DNA of 64,000 nucleotides from Aquimarina algiphila (lineage in GTDB: Bacteria > Bacteroidota > Bacteroidia > Flavobacteriales > Flavobacteriaceae). Below are positions 42,713 to 51,833 of this stretch, piece by piece (position 1 is the stretch's first letter; every line of letters begins with the position of its first letter). The notes beneath the pieces were generated by a model that was not told the origin of the DNA, made no database searches, and was given only the letters and a program-made list of their open reading frames with translations. Location of the stretch: positions 25,118 through 89,117 of the forward strand of contig NZ_VLNR01000007.1 of the NCBI RefSeq assembly GCF_007489275.1, read 5' to 3'. Both the position numbers and the translations under genes were made by a program.

Positions 42713-43900
42713 ATGAATCTTAAAAACTTTCTTATACTCATGACCTTGATAGCGGTGGTTAGCGATTATTTGCTTCACCCTTTCTATCCACAGTTTTTTG
42801 AAGCTCGTTTTGGGGTTACAAATCCAGAATATGTTGGCTATTATTTTGCTGCTATTTGTTTTATGGTGATGATTGCGTTTCCATTTTGGGCGTATATATC
42901 TAAAAAAGTCGCCGAACTTAATATCTTAAGTTATACACAATGTATAGCAGGGATATTGGCTTTATATTGCTATTGGACAACTTCTTATTTTAATTTCTGG
43001 ATAGTATCTCTAAGTATGGTTTTGTTTAAAGGGAGTTATCTTTTAGTATACCCTTATATTCTTAAAATTATTACTAAGGAAGAACACGTTAATACAATAG
43101 GAGTACTCTCTGTTGTGGTTCATTTAGGCGGTATTTTGGGAGCAGTAATCGGCGGTTTAACTGTTGATTTGATTGACGCCAGTTATATATTCTTGATTAT
43201 GGCGATAGGAGATTTTGTCCAAATGGGGATGAGTATATTTCTATTACAAAGTAAAAAATATAATACTGATAAGAGTATTACAAAAAAAATCACTCCTGAG
43301 ATTAAGGATAGAATTATCCCCAAAAGCTTTATCCTTAAGATTGGATTAGTGACCATGGTTTTATATTTCAGTGATTTTCTAATTCGTCCTTTTTTCTCTT
43401 TATACTGGGAAAGCATATCCTTATATAGTAGTAAAATAATTTCTGGGTTTGTATATGCTATACCTGGTTTCATTGCTTTGTTTGCATTATGGTATCAAAA
43501 AACACGAAGCCCAAAAGAGAAACACAGCGGTATTATATCTGCATTGTTTTTGGGAATAATTGGGGCATTACTTCAGGGTTTTCCTGTTGATGTAATTGTG
43601 ATCGCAGGCAGAATAATTTATGGGTGGGCAATTTTTCAAGCAGTAGTTCGCTTTGATGTATTACTATTCGAATTTAGTTCTCCGGATTCTTATGCAATTG
43701 ATTATAGTAAAGTACATTTTTTTCAAAACTTAGGTGTATTACTAGCTTCTTTTTCGGTTGGAATTCTTGTAGAGTTTCAGGGGCTCCAAATTCCATTTGT
43801 GATAACTAGCATAGGTTTTGTAATAGCTCTTGGAGTGTATTATTTCATATTTCATAGAGTATTTAGGCAAAAACAGGTGAAACAACTAGCAAAAACATAA
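42713..43900 (+). CDS. MFS transporter, probable siderophore exporter
   Basis: A 395-aa protein with about twelve transmembrane helices. It has DYLLHPFYPQFFEARFGV near the start and the GGILGAVIGGLTVDLI motif-C-like helix. Its place between the hydroxylase and synthetase genes points to siderophore export across the inner membrane, as for IucE- or AlcS-like proteins. It may have its own promoter because a hairpin separates it from the upstream pair, but I saw no clear TAnnTTTG. Confidence 0.85.
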   Translation: MNLKNFLILMTLIAVVSDYLLHPFYPQFFEARFGVTNPEYVGYYFAAICFMVMIAFPFWAYISKKVAELNILSYTQCIAGILALYCYWTTSYFNFWIVSLSMVLFKGSYLLVYPYILKIITKEEHVNTIGVLSVVVHLGGILGAVIGGLTVDLIDASYIFLIMAIGDFVQMGMSIFLLQSKKYNTDKSITKKITPEIKDRIIPKSFILKIGLVTMVLYFSDFLIRPFFSLYWESISLYSSKIISGFVYAIPGFIALFALWYQKTRSPKEKHSGIISALFLGIIGALLQGFPVDVIVIAGRIIYGWAIFQAVVRFDVLLFEFSSPDSYAIDYSKVHFFQNLGVLLASFSVGILVEFQGLQIPFVITSIGFVIALGVYYFIFHRVFRQKQVKQLAKT

Positions 43901-43907
43901 AGATTTT

Positions 43908-46367
43908 ATGTCAGTACAGCAACAAACAGATTTTGTAGCCGCGTCAAAAGAAGGGTATGAGTTTTCATCTACCTATGAAAACTTTGGAGACATCCATATA
44001 CGGCATTTTAATGTAGAAAAAGATAGCGTTGTATTACATGATTGGGTAAATCGTGATTATGCAATATTTTGGGGTATGCAGCACTATTCGATTGAACAGG
44101 TAAAAGTCGAATATGCTAAATTAATGACTCCAGATCATTATGATGTATTTGTAGGTATGTATAAAGAAGAACCTGTTTTTATAGTAGAGCGTTATCATCC
44201 TCAAAAAGATATCATTAAAGACTATTATCAAGCGCAGCAAAATGATTGCGGAATACATATCATCGTGGCTCCACGATCAGAAAATAAAATAAAGAACTTC
44301 ACCTGGTACATGTTCAATACGATCATGAATTTTATTTTTCAAAATCAACAAGTACATCGCATATTGGTAGAACCCGATATTAGAAATAAAAAAATGTTTG
44401 CGATATGCCAGCGAGTAGGATTTCAGCTTAATGCAATAGTAGAGCTCCCTCATAAAACGGCTCAGTTAGCATTCTTAACCAGACAAAAACACCAACAACT
44501 TAAATTAGTTCCACAAATCAATAAACGAAGTGCAATGAATACTTTAGATAACGCCGTTTCGCCCCAACAATCTGTTGCTCATATACAATCAAAATTATGG
44601 GTAAAAGTAAATACATTACTGATCAAAAAAGCAATCTGTGAGTTTAGTCACGAATTGCTTATACAACCTAAGATCATTGAAAAGCTAGAAGATGGATGGA
44701 ATCGATACCTTTTAAAAACAGATGATTCTACTATTCAATATGAATTTTGCGCAAAGCCTTTAGCATTAAATCATTTGTGGATTAATGAAATTTCTATTAA
44801 AAAGTATCAAGAGGCAATGACAATACAACTTGATGCTATCTTATTCATTAAAGAATTTAGAAAACAATTAGGAATTAAGGATAATGCAATGCCGGTTTAT
44901 CTGGAAGAAATCATTAGCACACTGTACGGAAGTGCTTTTAAGCATATCAAAGGAAATCCAGAAGCTAAAGATTTGGTAGCTGCAGATTTTCAAACCATAG
45001 AGCAATCTATGATGGAAGGGCATCCTGGTTTTGTAGCGAATAATGGTCGTATTGGGTTTGATAGTAGTGATTATAGATCGTATGCTCCCGAAGCCGGAAA
45101 TTCCTTTAGTCTTATCTGGTTAGCCGGGCATAAAAAAAATACGGTATATGCAGCTATAGAGGACTTGCCCTATGATAAATTAATTCAACAAGAATTAGAT
45201 CAGGAAACGATTTTAGCATTTAATACAGCAATAAAAAATAAAGGTTTTGATCCGGATGATTATTTCTTTATCCCAATGCATCCATGGCAATGGTTTAACA
45301 AACTAGCCAATATATTTTCACCAGAAATTGCTATGGGAAACCTAATCTGCTTAGGTTATGGGCCGGATCAATACCTTGCTCAACAATCTATCCGAACCCT
45401 ATTTAATATCTCTAATCCCCATAAACTATATACCAAAACGGCACTTTCTATTCTAAATATGGGATTCATGAGAGGATTACCATTATACTATTTGGGAACA
45501 GCTCCAAAAATGGCAGTGTGGTTAGAAAAATTATTATATAGTGACCCGTATATTCAGGAAACGGGCTTTAGAATGCTTGGTGAAATAGGATCGATTAGTT
45601 ATGTGAACCCATATTTTGAAGAGTTTGGTCCGCACAATGATTATAATAAAATGTTAGCCTCGTTGTGGAGAGAGAGTCCTATGTCTGCAATAGAAAAAGA
45701 ACAACAGCCGATGACCATGGCAGCTTTTTTACATATAGATCATCATGGAGAGGCATTTCTTCCTAAAATTATTGATACATCGGGACTGTCGATATCAGAC
45801 TGGTTACGTAATTATCTTAAAGCATATCTAAGTCCGCTATTACATTGCTTTTATCATTTTGATTTGGTATTCATGCCTCACGGTGAAAATATCATTATGG
45901 TTTTAGAAGATCATATTCCGGTAAAAGTATTACTTAAAGATATTACAGAAGAAGCTTGTATTCTTAGTCCTGATGTTGAATTACCAGAGCATTTAAAACG
46001 AATGTATGCTCCAGTTCCTGAAGATGTAAAGTTACTTTCGATCTTTACTGATGTTTTTGATGGTTTTTTTAGATTCATGTCGCATGTTCTGGTTGAGCAT
46101 GCCGAGTATACTGAAGAAAAATTCTGGAAACTTGTAGCAGAAAACATATGGGATTATCAGGATCGTTATCCAGAGAAGAAAGCAAAGTTTGAGCAATATG
46201 ATCTTTTTGCATCAGATTTTCATTTATCCTGCCTCAATCGACTTCAGTTAAATAATAATAAGCAAATGATTGATCTGGATGATCCCGTAGCACTACTTCA
46301 GTTTGCAGGAAGATTACAAAATCCGATTGCAACTTTTAAAAAAGAAGAATCTACATCACAAGTATAA
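43908..46367 (+). CDS. Fused N-acyltransferase / NIS siderophore synthetase
   Basis: An 819-aa two-domain protein. Residues about 20-205 are an IucB/DesC-type GNAT acyltransferase (GDIHIRHFNVEKDSVVLHDWV, FWGMQHYS, YYQAQQNDCGIHIIVAP, RILVEPDIRNKKMF) that would acylate the hydroxylamine. Residues about 230-800 are an IucA/IucC synthetase (CEFSHELL, HPGFVANNGRIGFDSSDY, PMHPWQWFNK, SIRTLFN, TKTALSILNMGFMRGL, FMPHGENIIMVLED). The same fusion is known from bisucaberin BibC. The following two genes repeat the pair in split form. Confidence 0.93.
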   Translation: MSVQQQTDFVAASKEGYEFSSTYENFGDIHIRHFNVEKDSVVLHDWVNRDYAIFWGMQHYSIEQVKVEYAKLMTPDHYDVFVGMYKEEPVFIVERYHPQKDIIKDYYQAQQNDCGIHIIVAPRSENKIKNFTWYMFNTIMNFIFQNQQVHRILVEPDIRNKKMFAICQRVGFQLNAIVELPHKTAQLAFLTRQKHQQLKLVPQINKRSAMNTLDNAVSPQQSVAHIQSKLWVKVNTLLIKKAICEFSHELLIQPKIIEKLEDGWNRYLLKTDDSTIQYEFCAKPLALNHLWINEISIKKYQEAMTIQLDAILFIKEFRKQLGIKDNAMPVYLEEIISTLYGSAFKHIKGNPEAKDLVAADFQTIEQSMMEGHPGFVANNGRIGFDSSDYRSYAPEAGNSFSLIWLAGHKKNTVYAAIEDLPYDKLIQQELDQETILAFNTAIKNKGFDPDDYFFIPMHPWQWFNKLANIFSPEIAMGNLICLGYGPDQYLAQQSIRTLFNISNPHKLYTKTALSILNMGFMRGLPLYYLGTAPKMAVWLEKLLYSDPYIQETGFRMLGEIGSISYVNPYFEEFGPHNDYNKMLASLWRESPMSAIEKEQQPMTMAAFLHIDHHGEAFLPKIIDTSGLSISDWLRNYLKAYLSPLLHCFYHFDLVFMPHGENIIMVLEDHIPVKVLLKDITEEACILSPDVELPEHLKRMYAPVPEDVKLLSIFTDVFDGFFRFMSHVLVEHAEYTEEKFWKLVAENIWDYQDRYPEKKAKFEQYDLFASDFHLSCLNRLQLNNNKQMIDLDDPVALLQFAGRLQNPIATFKKEESTSQV

Positions 46368-46378
46368 GTTACCTGTTT

Positions 46379-46999
46379 ATGAATAACACTGAGATCATAT
46401 CAAAACCTATCTTTTCTAAAACCATTCATGGTCTTGGAGATATACACCTGCGTTTTTTGGATTTAGAAAATGATATTGAAACCGTTCATGATTGGGTTAC
46501 CAGACCATACGCTTCTTATTGGGGTATGCAAGAATACCCTTTGGAAGAAGTAAGGATCGGGTACCAGGAAATTATTGAATCTGATTATCATGATGCATTT
46601 ATAGGAATATTAGATAATCAACCTATTTTTTTAATGGAACGGTATCAAGTTTCAGAAGATCCAATATCGACATATTATGATGTAAAAAAAGGAGATATTG
46701 GCATGCATATTCTTGTGAGTCCTCCACAAAAAAAGATCCCAAATTTTACATGGCACATATTTTCTACGATACTTGACTATTTATTTAGTGATATCCAGAC
46801 AGAACGTATTGTTGTAGAACCCGATGTGAGAAATGAAAAAATCCATGTGCTTAATAAAAGAGCCGGATTTCAATATCATAAGGAGATTCAATTACCTCAT
46901 AAAAAAGCAGCCCTTGCCTTCTGTAAAAGATCAGCATATAAGAAAGCACTTTTATTAGAAGAGAAGAAAAATAGTACTCTTAAAAACGAAAAGCCATGA
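46379..46999 (+). CDS. Stand-alone siderophore N-acyltransferase (GNAT, IucB/DesC-like)
   Basis: A 206-aa protein, colinear with the N-terminal domain of the preceding fused enzyme: GDIHLRFLDLENDIETVHDWV, YWGMQEYPLEEVRIGY, YYDVKKGDIGMHILVSP, RIVVEPDVRNEKI. It is a second acyltransferase in the pathway and may use a different acyl-CoA (for example succinyl rather than acetyl, or the reverse). Its TGA overlaps the ATG of the next synthetase (ATGA at 46996-46999), so the two are translated as a coupled unit. Confidence 0.9.
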   Translation: MNNTEIISKPIFSKTIHGLGDIHLRFLDLENDIETVHDWVTRPYASYWGMQEYPLEEVRIGYQEIIESDYHDAFIGILDNQPIFLMERYQVSEDPISTYYDVKKGDIGMHILVSPPQKKIPNFTWHIFSTILDYLFSDIQTERIVVEPDVRNEKIHVLNKRAGFQYHKEIQLPHKKAALAFCKRSAYKKALLLEEKKNSTLKNEKP

Positions 47000-48843
47000 G
47001 CGGTAAAAAATTAAATAGTTTACCCGTACATTTTGCTCATCTACAGCCCGAGATTTGGAAAAAAGTAAATCGAACTTTAGTCAAAAAAGCAATTAGTGAA
47101 TTTGCGCATGAACTACTTATAAAACCAAAACTACAATATCAGGAAAAGGATTGGGGACGTTATGTTTTGATTTCTGATATCCCCGGAATTACGTATGAAT
47201 TTTGCGCCAAAAAAAGGTGTTTGGATCATTGGAATATCAATGAAAATAGCATCATAAAAAGAAAAGATGGAAACCCAACAGTACTGGATGCATTACATTT
47301 TATTTGGGAATTTAATAGTACGTTGAAAATTCCAACAAATCTGCTACCTACTTATTTCGAAGAGATCACCAGTACACTATCTGGAGCTGCGTATAAATAT
47401 TGTAATAAAAGATATTCATCCTCAGAATTAGCGCAGGGCAGCTTTCAATTAATAGAACATGCTATGACAGAAGGAAATCCTTGTTTTGTTGCTAATAACG
47501 GAAGAATCGGTTTTGATGCAGAGGATTATATGAAGTATTCGCCAGAAGCTGATCACCCTTTTCAGATAATTTGGGTAGCAGGACATAAAACCAAAGCTAC
47601 ATTTACTGCAATAAAAGGATTTGAATATAAATCATTAATGCGGCGAGAACTTGGTGTTTCAACTATTGCAAAATTTAATACGATACTAGAAGATTTAGGC
47701 TTAGATCTGGATTCTTATATTTTTATACCTGTCCACCCTTGGCAATGGAATACTAAAATACTGCATGTTTTTGCTGCTGATATAGCAAATAATAACCTTG
47801 TGCTTTTAGGAAAAGGAGATGATCAATATTCAGCACAACAATCTATCCGAACATTATATAATAAAACCAATCCAGGTAAACTATACACCAAAACAGCACT
47901 ATCTATTTTAAATATGGGCTTCATGCGTGGTCTTTCTCCATATTACATGCAGAGTACTCCAAGTATTACAGCATGGATAACAACGTTATTGATGAGCGAT
48001 CAATATCTAAAGCAAACTGGTTTTACAATGTTAGGAGAAGTGGCTACAGTTGGATATAGGAACCTTAATTACGAAGTTTTAGGAAAAACAAATGCCCATA
48101 ATAAAATGCTCTCGGCATTATGGAGAGAATCACCAATGTCAAAAATTAAAGAAGGTCAACAATTAATGACAATGGCTGCTTTTTTACATATAGATGATGA
48201 GGGTACTTCTTTATTAAGTGAGTTGATAAAAGCATCTCCTTTTGATACGACGACTTGGTTAAAAAAATACTTGTATTGCTATCTGAGCCCCTTGATACAT
48301 TGCTTTTATACTTATGAGATGGTCTTTATGCCTCATGGAGAAAACCTAATTATGGTGATGGAACATCATACCCCTGTAAGAGTATTAATGAAAGATATAA
48401 CAGAAGAAGTTATTGTTTTTAATTCAGAATTAGATCTACCGGGAAAAGTCAAACGATTGTATACAGAAACTTCTGATAAAATGAAGGTGTTATCAATTTT
48501 TACAGATGTATTTGATTGTTTTTTTAGGTTTATGGGAGATATACTAGCAGAGCACGATGAATATCCCGAAGAACTATTTTGGGAACTGGTTGCTGATTGT
48601 ATTTTGAATTATCAGGAAGAACATCCTGAATTACAAGCAAAATTTGAGAGATATGATCTTTTTACACCAGAATTTGATCGATGCTGCCTGAATAGATTAC
48701 AACTGAGTAATACAAAACAAATGTTGAATTTGGCAGATCCAATAGAGAGTTTACAATTAGTAGGAACACTCAAAAACCCTATTGCAGCATATAAAACAAG
48801 AACAGTTGAAGCATCATTTTCTCAACATAATATAGTAAAATAA
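46996..48843 (+). CDS. NIS siderophore synthetase (IucA/IucC family)
   Basis: A 615-aa protein with the full family pattern: VKKAISEFAHELLIKPKL, NPCFVANNGRIGFDAEDY, IPVHPWQWN, SAQQSIRTLYN, TKTALSILNMGFMRGL, LGEVATVGYRN and FMPHGENLIMVMEHH. It is clearly paralogous to the synthetase half of the upstream fusion, with long identical blocks, so a tandem duplication of an acyltransferase-synthetase unit occurred. Two synthetases suggest either separate condensation steps or two products. ATP-dependent amide formation between N-acyl-hydroxylated diamines is expected. Confidence 0.93.
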   Translation: MSGKKLNSLPVHFAHLQPEIWKKVNRTLVKKAISEFAHELLIKPKLQYQEKDWGRYVLISDIPGITYEFCAKKRCLDHWNINENSIIKRKDGNPTVLDALHFIWEFNSTLKIPTNLLPTYFEEITSTLSGAAYKYCNKRYSSSELAQGSFQLIEHAMTEGNPCFVANNGRIGFDAEDYMKYSPEADHPFQIIWVAGHKTKATFTAIKGFEYKSLMRRELGVSTIAKFNTILEDLGLDLDSYIFIPVHPWQWNTKILHVFAADIANNNLVLLGKGDDQYSAQQSIRTLYNKTNPGKLYTKTALSILNMGFMRGLSPYYMQSTPSITAWITTLLMSDQYLKQTGFTMLGEVATVGYRNLNYEVLGKTNAHNKMLSALWRESPMSKIKEGQQLMTMAAFLHIDDEGTSLLSELIKASPFDTTTWLKKYLYCYLSPLIHCFYTYEMVFMPHGENLIMVMEHHTPVRVLMKDITEEVIVFNSELDLPGKVKRLYTETSDKMKVLSIFTDVFDCFFRFMGDILAEHDEYPEELFWELVADCILNYQEEHPELQAKFERYDLFTPEFDRCCLNRLQLSNTKQMLNLADPIESLQLVGTLKNPIAAYKTRTVEASFSQHNIVK

Positions 48844-48847
48844 TAGA

Positions 48848-49945
48848 ATGGAAAATAATAAAAGAATTTTAGCAATTGACTTTGCTAGGGGAGTAAGTGT
48901 ACTTATGGTCATCATGGTACATACGTTATGGATATATGGAGATTTATCTACACAAGGTGATACCTGGCTTGGAGAAGTAATACATTTTATAGGAAAAGGA
49001 ACGCCTATGTTTCTTCTGGCAATGGGAGTATCGTTTACATTATCTAGAAATCAAAATATGATATTGTCTATAAAAAGAGGAATCTATATTCTTTTGGCTG
49101 GGTATATTATGAATCTATTAAAGTTTGTTGTTCCAACTATTATAGGAACGACTCCTGATTCTTTTATAGAAGCTTATGGTTGGACATCTCCAGCCAATAT
49201 GGATAATATGCTTTTTATGTTATTAACCGGTGATATATTGCAACTGGCAGGAGTGTCACTATTATTTATGGGAGTGATAAATAAGTTGTCAAAAAATAAG
49301 TATGTTCCTTTGATTATTGCATTTTTAATAATACTTACTACCAAGGAAGTACACGGGTTTCAACTAGGGATACCAGGAGTGGATTATATATTTGATCTAA
49401 TGTGGGGAGCAGAATGGAATGTGTATTTTGCGGTATTTCCATGGTTTTCTTTTATACTTATTGGGATGTTCTTTGGAATGTGGTACAAAGAAAATAATAA
49501 AAGTGAACGATACATATTTGTTAGAATGTTACCGGCTGGAATTATTTTAATGCTGATAGGAGGTGGTTTATGCTATTATAATTTTGAATATCATTTCGGA
49601 GATTACTTTCATTTAGGCCCTGGAGGAGCAATCTATCTCACAGGTTTTAACTTGCTATTATTGCGATTTGCATTTATGATGGTCACTCGAATTCAACCTA
49701 ACAAGGTCTTTGATTTTCTGTATTACTGTAGTAAAAGGGTGACAACGATTTACATTATTCAATGGGTAATCATTTGTTGGGGAATGGGCATACTAGGATA
49801 TCAACAATTTGGAATAACTGGTGTTTTGATTTTGCTGCCGATATTTACGATAATTACACTTTTATTACAAAAGGGGTTAGATATACTTTTGACACCGAAA
49901 AAAGTAAAAAATAATAAGGTAATATCACGAAAGTCAATAGTATAA
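48848..49945 (+). CDS. Integral membrane acyltransferase-like protein (DUF1624/HGSNAT type)
   Basis: A 365-aa protein with about ten transmembrane helices. The start RILAIDFARGVSVLMVIMVHTLW and GKGTPMFLLAMGVSFTLSRN match the heparan-alpha-glucosaminide N-acetyltransferase-like/DUF1624 family, in which the FARG and a membrane His (MVHT) are conserved. It lies 4 bp after the second synthetase gene, so it belongs to the operon. It may acylate or otherwise modify the siderophore at the membrane (inference). An acyltransferase-3 type enzyme is an alternative. Confidence 0.75.
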   Translation: MENNKRILAIDFARGVSVLMVIMVHTLWIYGDLSTQGDTWLGEVIHFIGKGTPMFLLAMGVSFTLSRNQNMILSIKRGIYILLAGYIMNLLKFVVPTIIGTTPDSFIEAYGWTSPANMDNMLFMLLTGDILQLAGVSLLFMGVINKLSKNKYVPLIIAFLIILTTKEVHGFQLGIPGVDYIFDLMWGAEWNVYFAVFPWFSFILIGMFFGMWYKENNKSERYIFVRMLPAGIILMLIGGGLCYYNFEYHFGDYFHLGPGGAIYLTGFNLLLLRFAFMMVTRIQPNKVFDFLYYCSKRVTTIYIIQWVIICWGMGILGYQQFGITGVLILLPIFTIITLLLQKGLDILLTPKKVKNNKVISRKSIV

Positions 49946-49957
49946 AATACAGTAGTA

Positions 49958-50785
49958 ATGAGAAAGTTTAATTGTCTGAATGTAGAGTACTATAAAGAAC
50001 ACGAGGTATTACTTTGGAAAATAAAAGATACCGGAATGCCTAATTTTTGCTTAAAAGGGTTGCTGGAATTTAAAGAGTTTGCGATTTGGGTTAGAAGCTA
50101 TTTTTCTCATCCAGAAAGGCCTGTTAAATTTATTGTTTCTGCTTCAGAGCATGATGGTATTTATAATATGGGAGGTGATTTACCTTTTTTCGTTGAAAAT
50201 ATCAAATCTTGTAATAAGACTGCGCTAACACAATACGCACATTTGTGCATTGATGCTATTTATGAGATTTATACTTCATTTGGGCTTCAAGCTCTTACCA
50301 TTGCAATGGTTGAAGGAAATGCATATGGGGGAGGGTTTGAATGTGCCTTGAGCCATGATATTATTATTGCAGAAAGAAAAGCAAAATTCTGTTTGCCAGA
50401 GAATAAGTTTAACCTTTTTCCCGGTATGGGAGCGTATAGTTTACTCTACAGAAAATTAAACACAATAGATGCTAACACTGTTTTAAAGGCTGGAAAAATC
50501 TACCAAGCAGAAGAATTATATGATTTGGGATGTATTGATAAGTTGAGTAATGAAAACAAATCGATACAAACACTATTTTCTTATATAACCAAAACCAGAG
50601 AACGTTATAATTTTGAATATCATCATAATGTATGTAAGAAAAAGATTTTCCCGCTTGATAAAGCAGAATTAATAGATATTACAGATATCTGGGTTGATGC
50701 CTGTATGAAAGTAGAGTTATTCGACATAAGGAGAATGGAAATTCTTGCCAAAGCTCAATATAGAAAAACAAAAGTTGTACTCTAA
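49958..50785 (+). CDS. RpfF-like crotonase (DSF synthase family)
   Basis: A 275-aa crotonase-fold protein. Similarity to RpfF, the synthase of the cis-2-unsaturated diffusible signal factor, is seen in YNMGGDLPFF, EGNAYGGGFECALSHDIIIAE, LPENKFNLFPGMGAYS and ITDIWVDACM. The two catalytic glutamates of RpfF (E141 and E161) have counterparts E128 (GGGFE) and E148 (LPE), with the same 20-residue spacing. It is 12 bp downstream of the membrane acyltransferase gene, last in the siderophore operon. It may provide an unsaturated acyl chain for the siderophore or make a DSF-type signal (inference). Confidence 0.78.
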   Translation: MRKFNCLNVEYYKEHEVLLWKIKDTGMPNFCLKGLLEFKEFAIWVRSYFSHPERPVKFIVSASEHDGIYNMGGDLPFFVENIKSCNKTALTQYAHLCIDAIYEIYTSFGLQALTIAMVEGNAYGGGFECALSHDIIIAERKAKFCLPENKFNLFPGMGAYSLLYRKLNTIDANTVLKAGKIYQAEELYDLGCIDKLSNENKSIQTLFSYITKTRERYNFEYHHNVCKKKIFPLDKAELIDITDIWVDACMKVELFDIRRMEILAKAQYRKTKVVL

Positions 50786-50789
50786 TAGA

Positions 50790-51335
50790 TTAAAGAGTGA
50801 CTTCTTCTTTGGTCAAATAATGTTTTAACTCTAGCTTTATTTGATGCACCCATTTTTCTAATCGCTCATCACTTAATTGAGATTCATTATCATGGTCTAA
50901 GGCCAGGCCATAAAAATACCCTTCTTTTTCTTCTATCAAAGCAACAGAATCGGTAAAACGATATCCTTCTATAGGCCAATGACCTATAATTTCACCTCCA
51001 TTTTCTATGACAACTTTTGCCAAAATCCCTATTCCGTCAACAAAGTACTCACCATATCCTATCTGATCTCCTAATCCGTAAATTGCAACCACTTTGTTAC
51101 TGAAGTCAATTTCTTGAAAATCATCAAAAAAGGATTCCCAATCACTTTGTAGATCTCCATCATACCAGGTTGATAATCCAAAAATGAAAATTTCAAATTG
51201 ATCAAAGTCACTCTTGGATACATCTCCAATCTCTCTGATGTCTAAATTTTCATCTCCCCATATAGAAGAAAAATCTTTGGTGATATCATCTGTACACCCT
51301 GTATCTGATCCATAGAATAAAGCTATTTTTTTCAT
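50790..51335 (-). CDS. fldA: Long-chain flavodoxin
   Basis: A 181-aa protein. The FMN phosphate loop is GSDTGCTDDITK (residues 9-20) and the isoalloxazine loops STWYDGDLQSDW and YGLGDQIGYGEYFVDG are standard for long-chain flavodoxins, including the loop insertion around residue 120-140. Flavodoxin replaces ferredoxin under iron limitation. The gene's upstream region carries an iron-box-like element overlapping its promoter, shared with the divergent small gene. Confidence 0.95.
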   Translation of the reverse strand: MKKIALFYGSDTGCTDDITKDFSSIWGDENLDIREIGDVSKSDFDQFEIFIFGLSTWYDGDLQSDWESFFDDFQEIDFSNKVVAIYGLGDQIGYGEYFVDGIGILAKVVIENGGEIIGHWPIEGYRFTDSVALIEEKEGYFYGLALDHDNESQLSDERLEKWVHQIKLELKHYLTKEEVTL

Positions 51336-51359
51336 ATAAGTATCGATTAAATATTTCTA

Positions 51360-51411
51360 CAAAAATATATTATTTTTAATTATTCTAAATAAAAATAATA
51401 TAATAAATTTG
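51360..51411. promoter_or_regulatory. Divergent promoters around a shared iron-box-like element
   Basis: TTATTTT (51370-51376), a 9-bp spacer and TAAATAA (51386-51392) match, with one mismatch, the element at the siderophore and TonB promoters. A minus-strand TAttTTTG (51367-51360) faces flavodoxin and a plus-strand TAaaTTTG (51404-51411) faces the small cysteine-rich gene, so one bound regulator could silence both. Confidence 0.65.
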
Positions 51412-51430
51412 AATATTCAAATTTAGATGT

Positions 51431-51799
51431 ATGTATATTTTAGATCCATTATTTAAGAATAGCACAGGTTCTGCTTTTAGTATAAAAAATCCAGATATAA
51501 CAGGGGAAGTTAAAGAGAAAATACAATTGCAAATAGGTGATATTGCTATTTATATGGATATTATAGAAATAAAAGCATTTCTTACAGTTATTCGTTCGGC
51601 AAAGAAAGGTTGTCAATGTAAAGACTGTAATTGTAAGGCTCCATATAAAACAATAAAATGTAATACGCCACATGCAGAAATCAATTTTAAATTAACTCCA
51701 GAAATTTTGGATGGTTTAGAGGAACTGGTTTTAGGAATTTTGTTTTATGGAGAATATGACAATATTTTAAAAGATAATAGTATAAAAAATATGCGCTAA
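51431..51799 (+). CDS. Small hypothetical protein with cysteine cluster
   Basis: A 122-aa cytoplasmic protein. A cluster CQCKDCNCK with a further C about ten residues later (KTIKC) and one His nearby lies in the middle (about residues 60-82), suggesting metal or FeS binding. The flanking halves are mixed alpha/beta with no recognised family. It is transcribed divergently from flavodoxin from a promoter sharing the iron-box-like element, so it is probably induced in iron starvation. Function unknown. Confidence 0.6.
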   Translation: MYILDPLFKNSTGSAFSIKNPDITGEVKEKIQLQIGDIAIYMDIIEIKAFLTVIRSAKKGCQCKDCNCKAPYKTIKCNTPHAEINFKLTPEILDGLEELVLGILFYGEYDNILKDNSIKNMR

Positions 51800-51833
51800 A
51801 GATTTTTTTGTTTTCTTGAAAAGGAAGGTGTTG

